From Protea cynaroides (taxonomy: Eukaryota; Streptophyta; Magnoliopsida; Proteales; Proteaceae), in NCBI GenBank assembly GCA_028583415.1, contig CM053271.1, forward strand, positions 90,910,584-90,974,583: DNA of 64,000 bases, read 5' to 3'. The notes under the pieces were generated by a model. That model was not told the origin of the DNA, did not search any database, and saw nothing but the letters and a program-made list of their open reading frames with translations. This document shows, piece by piece, positions 49,431-59,497 of this stretch. Position 1 is the first letter of the stretch. Every line of letters starts with the position of its first letter. A program made the position numbers and the translations under genes.

Positions 49431-49800
49431 ATTTGATCCTTGCTGAAAATTTCTGAGGCATCATCTTCAGAACACATTCTTCAATCATTGTCGGATCATT
49501 CTGTCATGATGCAACTATCCCATATATCGGTGGCTGATAAGGGTAACCACCTTGATACACTACTGGTTGTGCACCGAACTTCTGCACCGGGGTGTGCATT
49601 ACTGTGACTTGTTGTATGGTAGACACTATGTTATAGCTAACATGTGTTGGGGTACAATGTTACTACCAATCGATATCGTACTTGGTCTGACCCGGAGGTG
49701 TTAATGCAACATCGGCAACTTGGGTAGTGATTCACATAGCAACTTGCATAGTCGGTCTCATCTGTCATTGCTCTTGTACTTTATTGGGCCAAGTTTACTA
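49431..49800 (-). pseudogene. Gag N-terminal fragment, minus strand
   Basis: On the minus strand a frame reads V-V-Y-Q-G-G-Y-P-Y-Q-P-P-I-Y-G-I and, after a TGA, Q-N-D-P and L-K-M-M-P-Q-K-F-S. This aligns with the Pro/Tyr-rich gag segment of family A (Y-Q-G-I-Y-P-Y-P-P-P-W-Y-G and L-K-L-K-P-L-T-F-T-G). It meets the plus-strand gag head to head near 49,800-49,835. Confidence 0.6.
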
Positions 49801-49834
49801 CAACCGTGGCCAAGGTAATTGGTAGCCCAGGTGG

Positions 49835-50699
49835 TTGGCTGGAGTGGCCTGGTTGTTCACCTCCAATCAAATGGACCACTCCCGACTGGTTGAGCGATTC
49901 TTAAAGATGAAGCCCAAGGAGTTTAGCGGTAAACTGTCCGATCCTTTATGGCCAGCACATTGGATCGACGAGATGGAGAGGAATTTTCTGATGATGACTA
50001 TTACAGAAGAAGAGAAGGTATTATGTGCCACCTTCATGCTAAAAGGTGATGCACATCATTGGTGGAAATCTACCAGGGCCTACCTATTAACCAAGCATGC
50101 CCTATTGACCTGGGCTATATATAAAGAAGCTTTCTTTGAGAAGTACTTTCCCCAAAGCTTCAAAGATTCTATTGAGAAGGAGTTCCTGAGTTTATATCAG
50201 GGACAGATATCCGTGGATGCATATCAACAGCATTATGAGGAGCAGTTTTTCTTTACACCACTTAGCATGCAAGAAGAAAACACTAAGACTCATAGGTTTG
50301 TCACGGGACTTAGTGGAAGCATCAGAGAGCATGTTCTAGGTTTGGAGAAGAAAATATATAATGAAGCTGTGCAAATTGCTCGAGTTATAGAATCGAGCCA
50401 GAAGGAGAGTTATTTCATGCAAAACAAAGGTATGAAAAGGCCAGCTGGAAATGCTTATAACGGAGGGAATAACAAGACATTCAAACCCTTCCGTGCTCAA
50501 GGCTTTACTACTGCACCCAAGACTACCCTAGTAGCTCTACAACAGCCAAAGCCAAATACTGAAGGTCTAAAATGTTATAACTGCAATCAAGCGGGGCATA
50601 TGGCAAGGGAGTGTCCTAAGCCCAGGAAGCAGCTACATCAAGGACGAGTTTATGTTGTTACATCTGAGGATGCTGCCACATCACCCGATGTGGTCACAG
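49835..50699 (+). pseudogene. gag: Family B gag, plus-strand copy (N-terminus missing)
   Basis: About 288 residues of gag are open up to the predicted splice donor. Landmarks in order are H-S-R-L-V-E-R-F-L-K-M-K-P-K-E-F-S-G, H-H-W-W-K-S, G-L-S-G-S-I-R-E-H-V-L-G-L-E-K-K, and one zinc knuckle C-Y-N-C-N-Q-A-G-H-M-A-R-E-C near 50,575-50,616. The knuckle binds zinc and packages RNA in this family. The N-terminal Pro-rich part is lost at the head-to-head junction, so the first ATG of the frame is not the true start. Unspliced, the frame runs into TAA at 50,717; spliced, it continues into the protease. Confidence 0.82.
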
Positions 50700-50768
50700 G
50701 TATGACTGAAACCTTTTAAGTTGTATTACATTGTGTGAGCATGTAGACTAAGTTAAAATAAATCACAG
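50700..50768 (+). other. Predicted 69-nt intron between gag and protease, family B
   Basis: The donor ACAG/GTATGA has its G at 50,700; the acceptor AATCACAG ends at 50,768; exon 2 begins GTATCGTACC. Splicing in phase 1 makes V-T-G-I-V-P-I continue into the protease motif D-S-G-A-T-H-S-F (Asp codon at 50,810). Left in, the segment adds three in-frame stops (TAA, TAG, TAA). The position, phase and donor sequence match the 79-nt intron of family A. It is short for a plant intron but near the accepted minimum of about 65-70 nt. Confidence 0.7.
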
Positions 50769-53700
50769 GTATCGTACCTATAAATGACATACCCGCCAGA
50801 GTACTCTTTGACTCAGGAGCTACTCATTCTTTTATATCTGTGTCATTTGGAAAGAAGCTGAATTTACCCATAAAAACATTAGACTACAAACTACTTGTAC
50901 GGTCACCAATGAGGTTAGAAGTGGAGTTAGAAAAAGGTTATGGGCCATGTCCAGTTCTCATTGGCAAGAAAACCTTAGATGCAACCTTGATCCAACTTGG
51001 GATGGCAGACTTTGACGTCATCTTGGGAATGGACTGGTTAGCTCGGCATTCTGCGAACCTATTATGCACCGAAAAGAAGATGACAATTAAAGACAAAGAA
51101 GGAGTGGAATTCAGATTTACGGGAACCAAACTTCCCCGTAAACGCAAGCTCATACTCTCAGCACTAAAGGCTAAGAAGTGCCTTGAGAAAAGAGCAGTCG
51201 GGTATCTAGTATCAATGGTCGACCTCACCAAAGAAGGACCACGGACGAAAGATATTGATGTCGTGCAGGACTACCCCGACGTATTTTCTGAGGAACTACC
51301 AGGATTACCACCCGATCGAGCCCCAGAGTTTGTGATAGATCTTATACCTGAAACCGCACCAGTATCAAAAGCACCTTATCAAATGGCTCCTACTGAACTA
51401 AAGGAATTGAAAGTACAACTACAAGAACTACTGGACAAGGGTTATATTCGACCCAGTATATCACCATGGGGAGCGCCAGTATTGTTCGTAAAGAAGAAGG
51501 ACGGTAGCATTCAATTATGTATTGACTATCGAGAGTCGAACAAACTGACAATCAAGAATCGATATCCACTACTCGGATCGATGACTTGTTCGATCAGTTG
51601 CAAGGAGCAAAAGTATTTTCTAAGATCGATCTTCGGTCAGGCTACCATCAGTTGAAGATTTAAGATGGTGATATTCCTAAGACAGATTTCAGGACCAGAT
51701 ATGGACATTATGAATTCTTGGTCATGTCTTTCGGATTAACAAACGCACCAGCAACTTTCATGGAACTTATGAACCGGGTTTTTCGTGATATGTTGGATAC
51801 GTCGGTTATTTTATTTATTGACGATATATTGGTATATTCCAAAGACAAGGAAACCCATATTAAGAATCTAAACGCCACTCTACAGCGTTTAAGGAAAGAG
51901 AAGCTGTATGCCAAATTTATCAAGTGTGAGTTTTGGCTAAGTGAAGTCGCCTTCCTAGGCCATGTAGTATCCGTTGAAGGAATCAAAGTGGATCCCAGTA
52001 AGGTCGAGGCTATTGTAAAGTGTGAAGCACCAAAGAGCGTTGCAGAAATTAGAAGTTTTTTGGGTCTAGCTGGTTATTATCGACGATTTGTGGAAGACTA
52101 TTCTCGAATTGCCATACCTCTCACCAGTCTGACTAAGAAATGTGAAAAGTTTGTGTGGACGGATAAATGTGAGAAGAGCTTCCAAACCTTGAAAACCAGA
52201 TTGATATCCACTCCAATTTTGACTATTCTTGTTCCAGGACAGCCATTTGTCTTGTACAGTGATGCGTCAGGACTGGGATTAGGAAATGTGCTTATGCAAG
52301 GAGAACAAGTAATTGTTTATGCCTCAAGACAGTTAAAGACACATGAGAAAAATTATCCCACTCATGATTTGGAGTTAGCGGCAGTAGTACATGCTGTCAA
52401 GATATGGAGACATTACCTATACGGAGAGAAGTTCCAGATTAAATCGGACCACAAAAGTCTTACTTATCTATTTAATCAAAAGGAGTTGAATATGAGACAA
52501 AGAAGATGGCTGGAACTATTGAAAGACTATGATTGTGATATCCAGTATCATCCGGGGAAAGCTAATGTAGTAGCGGATGCGTTGAGCAGAAAAGCAATGA
52601 TAAAATCTCAAGGAGAGGTTAGCATAAGTGCAGCAATGTGTACTAATGGAACGGTATTCAATCATGGCAATGAGAAGTATGTGATAGATACAACGGATGG
52701 ATAAGCCAACCAAGGGTTCATTCATCGGTTTTCCAATATGTTTGCTGCATTGAAGATTATACCGGATATAATTGATGAAGTGAAGACAGCTATCAAATCA
52801 GACCCTTACCAGAGAACAGTACAAGAAGACATCGAAAAAGGTAGAACTAACCCTGAGTTCACCTTGGACAAAGAAAATGTATTGAAGTACAAAGAAAGAA
52901 TATATGTATCCGAAACAGAAAGTGTGGACATTAGACACCGACTGATGAAAGAAGCCCATACCACCATCTATTCGATACACCCAGAAAGTACAAAAATGTA
53001 TCATGATCTAAAGAAATTATATTGGTGGAGAGGAATGAAAGCAAACATAGCTAAGTTCGTGTCTCAATGCCAAAATTGTCAAAAAGTAAAGGCTAAACGA
53101 CAAAGACCCGCAGGACTGTTACAGTTGTTATCGGAACCAGCATGGAAATGGGACTGCATCACTATGGACTTCGTCATAGGGTTACCATTGACTCCTCGAG
53201 TAGTTGACGCAGTTTGGGTGATTGTAGACCGCCTGACTAAAACAGCTCGCTTTATACCGATACGACCTCAGTATACACTAGAGAGGTTAGAAAAGCTGTA
53301 AGTGGATAATATTGTTCGATTACACGGTGTACCAGAGAGCATTGTATCCGATAGAGATCCACGATTTACTTTCAAGTTTTGTGAAGGATTGCAAAAGGCT
53401 ATGGGTATAACATTGAAGTTTAATACTACATTCCATCCACAGACAGATGGACAGTCAGAGCGTACAATTCAGATTCTAGAAGATATACTACGAGCATGTG
53501 TAATTGATTTTAAAGGATCATAGGATGAGAAGTTACCACTGATCGAGTTCACTTATAACAATAGCTATCAGGCTACTATACAGATGACACCCTATGAAGC
53601 ACTGTATGGCAGAAAGTGTCGAACTCCTTTATTTTGGAATGAATTTGGGGAACGTAGTCTCGTTGGACCAGAATTTGTTGAGAAAACTTATCGAGTGGTC

Positions 53701-54258
53701 GACATTATCAAGGAAAGAGTGAGAACAGCCCAGAATCGTCAGAAGCAATATGCAAATACTCGACGCAAAGACCTTGAGTTCGTCGTGGGTGATAAAGTAT
53801 TCTTAAAGGTATCGCCTATGCGAGGATTGAAACGGTTCGGACAGAAAGGAAAACTATGTCCAAGATATGTCGGGCCATATGAGATTCTAGCTAAGAGTGG
53901 AAAAGTGGCTTACCAATTAGCACTAGCACCATCTATGTCAAGTGTGCATAACGTATTTCATATTTCCTTATTGAAGAAGTATGTCAAAGATCCAACGCAC
54001 GTTCTGACAGTAGATCTGCCTGATTTGATTGATGATTTGACATTTGAAGTAACACCAACTGAAATCAACAACCGAAAGGTTCAACGAATACGAAACCGAG
54101 ATATCTATTATGTTAAGGTCATTTGGAGAAGTAGAGACATGGAAGAAATTACATGGGAAGAAGAGAATGCTATGCGAAAGCAATACCCTCATTTATTCGA
54201 CTCAGAAGGTATGAACAATTTCGGGGACGAAATTTTTTTAAGTAGGGGGGAGTTGTAA
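50769..54258 (+). pseudogene. pol: Family B pol, plus-strand copy (few defects)
   Basis: Protease D-S-G-A-T-H-S-F (50,810), D-V-I-L-G-M-D-W-L (about 51,015), RT V-K-K-K-D-G-S (51,490), catalytic F-I-D-D (about 51,814), RNase H Y-S-D-A-S-G (about 52,255), integrase zinc-binding C-Q-N-C-Q (about 53,070), core M-D-F-V, S-D-R-D-P-R-F and Q-S-E-R, and a chromodomain end with M-E-E-I-T-W-E-E-E (about 54,140). The defects are one frameshift near 51,570 in RT and stops at 51,661, 52,702, 53,299 and 53,521. Downstream of the frameshift all pieces share one frame. The final stop TAA lies in the first bases of the 3' LTR (TGTAA), so pol reads through the polypurine tract. This is the best-preserved pol in the window. 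Confidence 0.9.
54241..54253 (+). other. Polypurine tract of family B
   Basis: AGTAGGGGGGAGT directly before LTR6, single copy. It primes plus-strand DNA synthesis in this family of elements. Confidence 0.8.
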
Positions 54259-54614
54259 GACCCGTATCAAACTAACCCGGTCTTACCACCTTGAACCAGG
54301 TCTACCCATCATGGACGAACCAAACGGATCAAGTGCGTGAAGGAGATTACGATCCCAGGTATTAAATTGACCCAAAAACACTCAAAATAAGGGGAGGGTC
54401 GCATACCCAGCAAGGGAGGGTCGGACCCCCCCAGTATAAAAGTCAGACCCCCAGTTTTACATGGGGGGTCAGACATTTTAAGGACCAGGGGTCGACGAGA
54501 TCTTCGACCCCCGATAGTCGGTAAAAACAGCTCGAACCAAAATTAGGAAACTTTTCTAATTTCAATGGGATTCCTTCCTAATCTCAATGGGACTAATTTT
54601 AGGAGTCTCTACTC

Positions 54615-54622
54615 TATAAATA
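54615..54622 (+). promoter_or_regulatory. TATA box of LTR6
   Basis: TATAAATA in the context ctctactctataaatagga. The predicted splice donor lies 147 bp downstream. Confidence 0.7.
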
Positions 54623-55831
54623 GGACGTCCCTAAGCCTCTTTCACTCCTTTTAGAACCCTAATTGGATTGGGAGAAAGAGAAGGAGAAAGAGAAGAGAAG
54701 AGAAGGAAAGTGGAAAAGAAGATCAAGGAGAAGGCTTCAAAGAAACAAGCCTAATTCTCAGGTAAGGATACCAACTCAATGTAATTCTACAGACCTTAGA
54801 ATAGATAGAGAAGAGGGAATGATCTAGGAGGAACCCAAATCACCCACCCATGGTTAGGTTTTCATGGAAAACCATGGGGGAAATCATGAAAGCCATATAG
54901 GTGAATGAACCACGGTTTTAGGCCATAGAACATGTGTGGAATGGACTGTAGGAGCAAGCCATAGGACCCCAAACACGAAAAATGGACTGAAGGAACAAAA
55001 ATTGACAAAACCCACAGGGGGTCGCCTGGGGGGTCAATGGCCAATCGACCCTACCAGACCCTGAGCATCGACCCCCAGTGTTCGAGAAGTCCAGAATAGG
55101 GGTGGTCGCACCCAAGGTCGATCAAACCTTCGACCCTAGCATCGACCCCCAGTTAGAAGCATGCTTTTTAAAGTCCGAATTAGTTCTAATTAAATTCTAT
55201 CGACTTGGTTAGGTTTTCTAGTGATATAATATCGATATATAGTTGATTCTTAAAGCTTGAAAGAGGACTTACGATCAAGTAAAGGTGAGGAAACAAGACC
55301 TAAACTAATTGGTTAATAACAAACTATTTTTATTTCTTGAGTCCAATGCTATGCTTGATTCTATGCAAACATGCTTGTAATGTGCATTCAACATGTCATC
55401 CAATATTTCTATTTATTGTTCATGCATATTTACTTTATTGTTTATAACATGATAATGACCATGATGAAGGAATAGGCATGTAAATGTATGTGTGTGGTTG
55501 GTATACTTGATGTGAGCGAGTATCAGGGGGAGTGTCATAGGCCGGGCCTCAGCACTCTAGCTCTATCTCTAACTCAAGTCTTGTGCATTAGCATCGTCGT
55601 ATCGCCGTTATTTTAGCAGAACTATTACGTCGTAGAGTATCAGGGGAGGTGGTCTCGGTCCTTGTAGTCTCTGACTCTACCGGGCGGCCTTAGCTCTATC
55701 TCTACGGGCGTTCTGAGAGATGCTGGGGTGAGGCCTTGGATACACTGTTTGGCATTAGGATTGGTTAGTTGCGAGTCCAGTTTGCAAGCACTCGTCAGTA
55801 GGGGCTTACGTGTTGGTATGGCACTGTACAA

Positions 55832-55958
55832 CAATAAACGTTAACCTTTGTTGTACAATGTTCATGGTAGGGTGGATGGGGACGACAATAAACGTTAACC
55901 TTTGGGCGGGCTTCCACACCCTGTGTATAGAGGAGGGGTCAATAAACGTTAACCTTTG
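55832..55958 (+). repeat. Three 19-bp repeats in LTR6
   Basis: CAATAAACGTTAACCTTTG at 55,832-55,850, 55,886-55,904 and 55,940-55,958, at exact 54-bp spacing. The unit contains AACGTT and GTTAAC palindromes. Family A LTRs have gtgtttgatcc-type sequence at this place instead. Confidence 0.92.
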
Positions 55959-56573
55959 ACCTCCAACCCTTTCTATTGCACATAGCAAACTTTAAACCAG
56001 ACCAAAGATATGAACTGAATGCATGCATATGTATTGTTGCATTGTTTTGTTTGCTCACTGAGCCATGATGTGTGTTCACCCTCTCGATGTCGAATATTTT
56101 TAGTTGATGATGCAGGTACTACCGTCGAAGATTATGTCAACGCTCCAATGTACGGGCACATGACGGCGATGAAAGTTGAAGACGAAGTGGATATGCATGA
56201 CTCCTCTTGCGAGTGCAACTCATGCGTATTCGATTAGATTTTATTTTAATTATTTGGATTTAGTAAAGACATGTAATTGATATTTATTTATGTCTTGATT
56301 GTTACAAAATAATTTGCTACTTAAATATGATTATCACATTTAGATTCCTCAGTTCGTTTTACTACAAGACTTCCGCTATTGTGTATTTACTCTGATTATG
56401 AATGTGGATGTATGAGGTTTAGATAAAACGGATATAGCCTACTCGAGATCCTGGTTGAACCGTTGGTTTGCTAGCGGTTCATCACACCATTCTGAATAGT
56501 GCGGAATTGGGGTGTGACATTATATCTCTTGTAGGAGACGGGACACGTTAGCCAGCCCAATTTCAACAGCAAC

Positions 56574-57060
56574 AAGGATGTAATCAGATAGCCAAAAATT
56601 CAATTCCGATTCGAATTCACATCTATTTAAGAAAATCCGAATTTGAATAGCTGTGGTCAGATTCAGATGCGAATTTAAGAATCAGTCAAATGGACCAGAT
56701 TATATCTGTTCTGTTTGGCCTAGTGTTAAGATGCATTTAACTTAGGTTTTCTAGTGTTAAGACATATAGAGCATTAATATTTATATAGCCATGTAGTGCT
56801 TCGTCTCTTATTTTATTTTTCCATTTTCATCCATTAAATAATATTTCTTGGGTGGGTGATACATTTATTTTAAAATAGGTTTGTCTGTCCTTTTCCTTGC
56901 AATTTGTATTCTAAATCTATTTTGGATAATTTTTTGAATTCGAATTTGCTTTTTATACATTCGGTGGATTTCGATAAGATTGGGATAATGTAGTTGGTAA
57001 ATGGATTCAGATTCGGATATTGGTGTATCCGATTCGAATTTGATCCACTTACATCTCTAG
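56574..57060. mobile_element. Possible hAT-like MITE, about 490 bp
   Basis: Left AGGATGTAATCAGAT and right ATCCACTTACATCTCT are short imperfect inverted ends. Both sub-terminal regions are rich in attcgaatt / ccgattcgaatt words, as in plant hAT MITEs. No clear 8-bp duplication is seen. Confidence 0.4.
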
Positions 57061-57540
57061 GACTACTTTTATTTTAGAGAAAATATCTCACCCACCCGCC
57101 TTTGTTTGTAATAATATCCTTAACACCCTTTATTTTTTAAAATATGTATCAATTAGACCCCTCCAGCCATTATTGTCTTATTAATGATAAAATTACCTCA
57201 TCTATAATTTGCCATTTTAATTTTAAAAATCTTTAAGTTTATAGACGGATTACATTTGAACCAATATTAGAAACTGTCGAAGCCGATGATGAGGAAGCTA
57301 TTGGTTTCTCTTCCTCCCTCTCTACTTCACCCCTATCCCCTAGTGTTGAAAAATAGGGGCGCTGACCGTAGCCACTCCAGTCCATTCTTTCTCACCATCT
57401 CTTATCTCACCATCTCTTATTTTTTTTCATTGATGAAAAACAGGGGTTCTGCACCCATCACCTGTTTCTTCCTCCCTCTCTCTCCTCTCCCTCTCCTCAA
57501 CCCCCGAAACCTTTCCAATATTTAAATGATCAAAGCTAAA

Positions 57541-57816
57541 ATCAGAAGTCATCTATGAACCTGAAGAGTCATTCAAGCTCAGCAATTGATAGAGGTGGAG
57601 GATGGAAAGTTACTGGCGGGATTTTTAGGATGGAGATGCATTAGTGGTGGTGATTGTTGTCGGAGTCGGGGAGGGAAATGGAGACGACAAGAGTTCATCG
57701 TTGGAAAAGTCGATAAGTTCATCAATATACATGGAGGCGGCACTCTGAATTAGAAATTTGCCGACATGGGATGAGTGCAGATTGCTAAATCTATCTCCAT
57801 TGTAAAAAGTAATCAA
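57541..57816 (-). pseudogene. GATA transcription factor N-terminal fragment (captured)
   Basis: The minus-strand frame contains Y-I-D-E-L-I-D-F-S-N-D-E-L-L-S-S followed by a Ser/Pro/Thr-rich stretch. This matches the N-terminal region of GATA2/GATA4-type plant factors, which have a D-D-L-L-D-F-S-N-D-E motif there. After a stop, another frame reads A-E-L-E, a stop in place of the usual Trp, then L-F-R-F-I-D-D-F, matching the downstream conserved A-E-L-E-W-L-S block of the same family. The zinc finger itself is absent. The fragment cannot bind DNA as a GATA factor. It lies back to back with the CLAVATA1 fragment inside the Pack-MULE. Confidence 0.62.
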
Positions 57817-57982
57817 ATTTTAAGGTAAAACAGAGAATCTGCCATATAATCAGTTCAATTCTTGAGTTTTTCCGCACTTTGGTAATTTTCCTACAAAGCT
57901 CTTCTGCAACAGTCTTCCATAGAACACTTCTCTGATCCAGAAACCAGAGGCAAGAAACTCAAACAGAAAAACCCACAAAGAC

Positions 57983-58534
57983 ATGAGAGGCCTTTTCAGT
58001 TTTCTATTCATCTTTCTTGCTTATTCCACCTCTTCTACGTCTTCTACATATCTTGACGTTCTCATGAAGATTAAAGGCACACTCATCAGACCAAAAGGTT
58101 CTGGTCTCGACAACTGGAAGCCCTCTTCCGTTCCCCTCTTCGGTTTCATTGCACCGGAGATTGGAAGGTTAAGCAAGCTTGTCAACCTCACACTCACCTC
58201 AACTAATCTCACCAGAAAACTTCCCATTCAGATTCCGAATTTATCCTCACTCAAGTTCCTCAATCTCTCCTCTAATGTCCTGTCCGGGGAAATCCCTAAG
58301 GTAGTCACCGGAGGATTACCAGAGATTGAGGTTTTCAACCTCTGTAACAACTTCTCAAGCACTCTCCCACTCGAGATCATCAAGCTCAAGCAGCTCAAGC
58401 ATTTGCATCTCGGCGGCAATTTCCTCACCAGAGAAATCCCTTCTGTATACTCTGAGATACAGTGTTTGGTATACTTGGGTTTGAACGGTAACAGCCACTC
58501 CGACAGGATTCCTACAAGTTTGAGCGGCTTTTAA
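57983..58534 (+). pseudogene. CLAVATA1-like LRR receptor kinase fragment (captured, truncated)
   Basis: A 183-residue open frame. Residues 1-22 look like a signal peptide (M-R-G-L-F-S-F-L-F-I-F-L), followed by the LRR N-terminal cap (L-D-V-L-M-K-I-K; G-L-D-N-W-K-P-S-S) and about five leucine-rich repeats (L-V-N-L-T-L; L-K-F-L-N-L-S-S-N; L-K-H-L-H-L-G-G-N-F; L-V-Y-L-G-L-N-G-N). The order and wording fit CLAVATA1-type kinases, which perceive CLE peptides to restrain shoot stem cells. About 30 residues are deleted between W-K-P-S-S and V-P-L-F-G-F, removing the cysteine pair of the cap. The frame stops after S-L-S-G-F; most repeats, the membrane segment and the kinase are absent. It keeps its start codon and apparent 5'UTR. 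If expressed, it would give a short secreted LRR protein. Confidence 0.78.
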
Positions 58535-58730
58535 ACTTTTAAGTTTTTTAAAATGAAAAGGGCAAATTACTGATGGGGTCGTTACCAGACAATAATGACC
58601 AAAGCGGTTTGATTGGTACATATTTTCAAAAGTAGACATGGGTGTTAGGGATATTATCGTAAACATAGACAGGTCTGCAAGATTAAACCATACTACAGGA
58701 AGTGTGGTAGATATTTTTTTCTTTATTTTA

Positions 58731-59497
58731 ATTCTAGCAATGAATGTGATTTCTCAAAAATATTCTCATCAATTTATTTCCATTCGTATCTCTATATGAA
58801 GTTTTAGGAGAGTTGTTGACATCTTGTTATGTTTGGATAAATAAGAAATCGTTGTTACGTTAATAATTAAGAGGATAAATCAGTTGGTAAGGACAAGTAC
58901 CTCAAAATAAAGAGTGAAGGATCATTTGATATGGTTAAAACTTTAGGGTAGATGTTTTCCGAGAGAGTGTAGCATGAAAACGGGATTATTATGACTCTTG
59001 GATAGGATGGGGCGATTACGAAAAATTCTAATACAGAGAGTTTTGGGCCTTTTTTAGAGTAGATGATTTTAGACTATGGAGTCCCTTGCCTGAGGGGCAG
59101 TGTAGAAAAAAAATTGCCATAATATGTATATATAATTAAAATAATTATGGCGGTTTAAATCCCGATGGTTCTTAATTAGTTTTTCAGTTCTGGGCCCATT
59201 GGGAGCCTCGTCCCAAAACTTTCCTATCTTGATAAATATCGACTCTAAATTCTGTTCCCAGAACTGTCCTAATACGTTAATGGGTGGGACAGTTCCTGGT
59301 CCAGTTCCCAATTCCAGTCACAAATGTACCTTAATAATAACTTATTAACAACATCTGTTACTAATTGGAAATGACTTCATTAACAAGCTGGTATAAATTA
59401 GGCTACTTTGGAGAAAACTCGCCAAAGAACAAATTTTGTACACCATTTTTTATAAGGGAAAATTATTGGTTCCTCAGAAGGACTTTGCCATAATTCC
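58731..59497. other. Spacer between the two Pack-MULEs
   Basis: AT-rich, no gene. The stretch 59,080-59,330 has repeated ggacagttcctgg / cccagaactgtcc-like words, which may be an old MITE, but ends could not be defined. Confidence 0.4.

Larger units (their letters stand above)
54254..56519 (+). mobile_element. Family B LTR (LTR6), 2,266 bp, plus strand
   Basis: It begins TGTAAGACCCGTATCAAACT and ends GCGGAATTGGGGTGTGACA. TATAAATA at 54,615-54,622; donor TCAG/GTAAGG with G at 54,762; palindrome clusters at 54,395-54,520 and 55,015-55,155; three 19-bp repeats at 55,832-55,958. It is the inverted counterpart of LTR5 with high similarity over its whole length. No primer site follows; unrelated DNA starts at 56,520. 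Confidence 0.9.
57077..58721. mobile_element. Pack-MULE (Mutator-like), 1,645 bp, carrying GATA and CLAVATA1 fragments
   Basis: The flanks are TTTATTTTA at 57,068-57,076 and again at 58,722-58,730, a perfect 9-bp duplication. The ends are long inverted repeats: left 57,077 to about 57,225, right about 58,550 to 58,721. They share aaaatatct, a-taatatccctaacaccc, aaaatatgtaccaat, cattattgtct and aatttgcc in order; the right end has about 30 extra bases. No transposase is present. The interior carries a GATA-factor piece on the minus strand and a CLAVATA1-like piece on the plus strand. Caution: the duplication is AT-only and so weaker evidence than its length suggests. Confidence 0.8.

Noticed and set aside
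55832..55958. CRISPR-like array of three 19-bp repeats with 35-bp spacers
   Set aside because: Located inside a plant LTR, repeated in inverted form in the partner LTR with the same spacers; a promoter-type repeat is far more likely.
59069..59330. Possible hAT MITE from repeated ggacagttcc / ggaact words
   Set aside because: No convincing terminal inverted repeats or target duplication could be placed.
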